Below are positions 6,601-7,487 of a stretch of 7,487 nucleotides of DNA, in pieces. How positions within the stretch are numbered: position 1 is the first letter of the stretch; each line of letters begins with the position of its first letter. Below the pieces are notes generated by a model. It was not told where the DNA came from and made no database searches. It worked only from the letters and a program-made list of their open reading frames with translations. The position numbers and the translations under genes were made by a program. The DNA comes from UBA11524 sp963617205 (GTDB taxonomy: Bacteria; Bacillota; Clostridia; Christensenellales; Aristaeellaceae), in NCBI GenBank assembly GCA_963617205.1, contig CAVEOA010000052.1:1-7487 (forward strand). The letters run 5' to 3'.

Positions 6601-6650
6601 AGCAGATTGGCGGCGGCGTTCGCTACAACCTGCTTACAACCAAGGATTAA
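3594..6650 (+). CDS. Tail tape measure protein
   Basis: This 1018-residue protein spans the tail lumen and sets tail length. The N-terminus (MANLFELSATLGLDTSEFTESI) and a Q/T/S-rich helix (about 27-58) lead into the conserved core of phage tape measure proteins (TP901-type): VEVQNVVDVTFGSSTDTI (97-113), AYGLSETKAKQYTSTIGAMLKSMGL (123-147), DLAGLAADMASFYNLDYDESFSKIRSGLSGETEPLKQLGVNMS (158-200) and LDATKDAQGDFSRTSDSYSNEMR (234-256). Charged, probably coiled-coil segments lie near 387-420 and 517-551. A Trp-rich helical stretch (NWWGNNADTLNTYV, LTTWSKENSALVARYWQ) is at about 633-685. The region from about 800 to 960 is Ser/Gly/Pro-rich and has a 25-residue tandem repeat. The last 50 residues (SVAAIAAAVSGVSISNTFEVDGQ...) form a compact ending. 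I see no peptidase or lysozyme motif and no strong membrane segment; LLAVVTPALSLLNNVL (273-288) is only mildly hydrophobic. It overlaps the chaperone frame by 17 bp. Confidence 0.94.
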   Translation: MANLFELSATLGLDTSEFTESINSARTTARQAQQEFQQTFNQTSTQTQQSANTASTALQNMFSFSGAQLLTNAIQMAASAVKQFAAESISAASDLVEVQNVVDVTFGSSTDTINAWSKAAANAYGLSETKAKQYTSTIGAMLKSMGLDGEEITRMSTDLAGLAADMASFYNLDYDESFSKIRSGLSGETEPLKQLGVNMSVANLEAYALAQGVETAYDKMSQAEQATLRYQYLLDATKDAQGDFSRTSDSYSNEMRKLETNLERIKADFGQGLLAVVTPALSLLNNVLSDNSYQYTDVEQIVRERDASLLANDNAYAYAQGILDTMEGMTDASGDAVSATDSWRNALEALLDVFPGLSKYVDLTTYAITDNTGEIEKYVSSLYGLEQYDAQKAALDALQAEYNSAASAYQEARDALEQHDLKQQGQAKVDQNNLQAGWKTFATSYAQLFGADEWSADAFVWGTDEAQLMYESYLDLVDGIHNQYALDQYAAGASGIKRHEEYNAFKALLDGSGSAVDTEREALQAEVDAALETLDEAEAALKAQQEVYNEFVSSDAGAAASAQSEFGTRAEAEITAIDNVKDALSSLKEYYQSTYEEILETYRGTVTQFGYMVTYTEEEMNELLRTTYSTENVTNWWGNNADTLNTYVDQLEDLRAQGISDDILGNLTTWSKENSALVARYWQMIMSGEYSAEDINADFARGQSAEERAAQFATSLQLDNDPEYQALLDSADQFVEAFNIADAATAEIASASEAVLMGIDSLNAELQPKIAETQALLDSLFGADTYTLNNSTADLSDFGGRQPTARTWLPTDFSLYELPESHGTSDTSSARMSYIRRDRLPELPESTGAQVVSSSYSYIRNDKTPVPNASQNDGITSLFSLYGGASSSTDAQEVVDLGELFGEPQRIEARGISGSLFNLLDLLGGTQSSGEKHGGGGRSFGDSYETQESAMQWQTLGSDGKAVELSAESVAAIAAAVSGVSISNTFEVDGQAIAVQIAPMVNKQIGGGVRYNLLTTKD
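6042..6188 (+). repeat. Imperfect tandem repeat inside the tape measure gene (2 copies, 75 + 72 bp)
   Basis: Copy 1 (6042-6116) and copy 2 (6117-6188) both start with GAGCTTCCGGAGAGC and both carry a TACATCCG(G/C) block near the end. In protein, ELPESHG...SYIRRDRLP (residues 817-841) is followed by ELPESTG...SYIRNDKTP (842-865), with one residue deleted in the second copy. The middle of the unit has diverged. It lies in a low-complexity, Ser-rich linker region. Confidence 0.75.
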
Positions 6651-6662
6651 CGGAGGCGCAGC

Positions 6663-7466
6663 ATGATTACACGCTATCGCGCATCGATGAACGGCACGCA
6701 GCTGGATAGCATGGACGACCGCATCATCATCACCAACATCATCACGGACGCGCCGAATGAAGCCATCACGACCAACGAAAAGCCGTCCGGCGGCAGCTAC
6801 CTCACGGCGACCATCACGCAGAGCCTCACCGTACGCGTTCAGGTGGAGCTGCACGCGCCGAGCATCACGGAGCGGCGCGGACTGTTCTCTGTCGTGTGCA
6901 GCTGGGGCATGGCTGGCGGCTACCTCAACATCTCAGAAAAGCCCTACGAGCGCATCCACATCGACAAGATGACCGTGCCGAGCATGGAGGCGCTCAAGTG
7001 GACGGAAGCGCTGGAGTTCCAGCTGACGGCGTATTCCTGCCCGTGGTTCGAGGATATCGACGCGCAGACCGTCGCCGGAAGTACGTCGCGCTACTCCGAC
7101 GCATGGTTCCACAGCTACGGACACCTGCCGATGTGGTCGGACGCGACCGTCACCGTCGCGACGGGAACCATGACCGCGCTCACCATCGCGTCCGGCTATC
7201 AGGCAGACGGCGCGAGCGTCTTCGAGCACACGATGACGTTCAGCGGCTTGACGGTCGCGCCGGGCGAGAGCTTCACCATCACACACAACGGAAGCGGCGT
7301 CCTGCGCATCGAGGCGGCAGGCGTGAGCGTGCTGGACAAGCGGAGCGCATCGAGCGCCGACGACCTCATCATCCCGGCGGACAGCAACCAGAGATTCGTT
7401 ACGTGCGACGCTGGCGAAGGCGTAACGGCGACGCTGACCATCAGCTACAGGAGGCGGTACTATTAA
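6663..7466 (+). CDS. Distal tail protein (Dit), siphovirus baseplate hub
   Basis: This 267-residue protein follows the tape measure gene, the usual place for the distal tail protein. The ATG at 6663 has GGAGG at 6652-6656 with 6 nt spacing. The N-terminal 130 residues have the Dit belt-domain pattern: MNGTQLDSMDDRIIITNI (9-26), a central LTVRVQVELHAPSITERRGLFSVVCSW (55-81), GGYLNISEKPYERIHI (85-100) and WTEALEFQLTAYSCPWFED (113-131), resembling the family's 'l.is.rp......' and 'f.l.f.ayspyw..' strands. Residues about 140-267 form a second beta-rich domain (TVTVATGTMTALTIASGY, FSGLTVAPGESFTITHNGSGVLRI) like the C-terminal galectin-like or carbohydrate-binding-like half of siphophage Dits. A hexamer would cap the tail tube and anchor the tail-tip protein. 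It ends with TAA at 7464-7466 and another in-frame TAA at 7470-7472. Confidence 0.82.
   Translation: MITRYRASMNGTQLDSMDDRIIITNIITDAPNEAITTNEKPSGGSYLTATITQSLTVRVQVELHAPSITERRGLFSVVCSWGMAGGYLNISEKPYERIHIDKMTVPSMEALKWTEALEFQLTAYSCPWFEDIDAQTVAGSTSRYSDAWFHSYGHLPMWSDATVTVATGTMTALTIASGYQADGASVFEHTMTFSGLTVAPGESFTITHNGSGVLRIEAAGVSVLDKRSASSADDLIIPADSNQRFVTCDAGEGVTATLTISYRRRYY
7449..7454 (+). promoter_or_regulatory. Ribosome binding site for the next tail gene
   Basis: AGGAGG within the last codons of the distal tail gene shows that another gene starts just downstream. It is 7 nt before an ATT at 7462. Confidence 0.65.
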
Positions 7467-7487
7467 CTATAAGGCATACGGCACGCC
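7462..7487 (+). CDS. Start of next tail gene (probable tail-tip / tail-associated protein), partial, possible ATT start
   Basis: After AGGAGG (7449-7454) the frame starting with ATT at 7462 reads (M/I)NYKAYGT up to the window end, and it would overlap the distal tail gene by 5 bp. In this frame there is a TGA at 7435-7437 and no ATG, GTG or TTG between it and the window end, so the gene either uses ATT or starts beyond the window. The opening resembles the start of siphophage tail-associated proteins (Tal/prophage tail endopeptidase), which normally follow Dit. Only eight full codons are visible, so product and start are uncertain. Confidence 0.35.

Noticed and set aside
5923..6709. Two long plus-strand frames (247 and 231 codons) inside the end of the tape measure gene.
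   Set aside because: Both are dominated by Arg, Ser, Ala and Pro, as expected from out-of-frame reading of GC-rich coding sequence, and they compete with the clearly coding tape measure frame.
1..7487. Search for tRNA genes, CRISPR arrays, insertion sequences, att sites, and defence or cargo genes.
   Set aside because: I found no candidate. The window is filled by structural genes, and the largest gap is 58 nt, which is accounted for by the hairpin and a ribosome site.

Overview
The window is one stretch of a tailed-phage or prophage structural module. Every supported gene is on the + strand, and the genes are packed almost end to end. Gene order, Shine-Dalgarno-led starts and protein family resemblance point to a siphovirus-type (long, non-contractile tail) phage of a Gram-positive host. 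A high-GC gut Clostridia host (Oscillospiraceae or similar) is my best guess from the GC-rich codon use and the look of the capsid, adaptor and tape-measure proteins; this is inference, since no host gene, integrase or att site is present. No tail-sheath gene lies between the tail terminator and the tail tube, which argues against a contractile tail.

Layout: (1) positions 1-228, C-terminal end of a scaffolding protein; (2) 243-1223, HK97-fold major capsid protein; (3) 1237-2338, three small head-tail connection genes (adaptor, head closure, tail terminator), the last two translationally coupled through overlapping stop/start codons; (4) 2354-2950, tail tube protein; (5) a 58-nt gap holding a perfect 11-bp hairpin, the only sizeable gap in the window; (6) 3009-3610, two overlapping-frame tail assembly chaperone segments joined by a probable programmed -1 frameshift at a T TTT TTC site; (7) 3594-6650, tape measure protein (1018 aa from the SD-supported ATG); (8) 6663-7466, distal tail protein; (9) from about 7462, the first codons of the next tail gene, which may use an ATT start.

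Together these genes would build the capsid shell around the scaffold, seal the neck, polymerise the tail tube along a chaperone-coated tape measure, and cap the distal end with the baseplate hub. The strong hairpin after the tail tube gene and the frameshift after it both look like devices that set protein ratios (much tube protein, little chaperone fusion and tape measure).

I found no RNA gene, CRISPR array, insertion sequence, defence or cargo gene. I see no evidence for an undescribed system here. The items most worth a second look are the frameshift cassette, the hairpin, the possible ATT start and a short tandem repeat in the tape measure protein.
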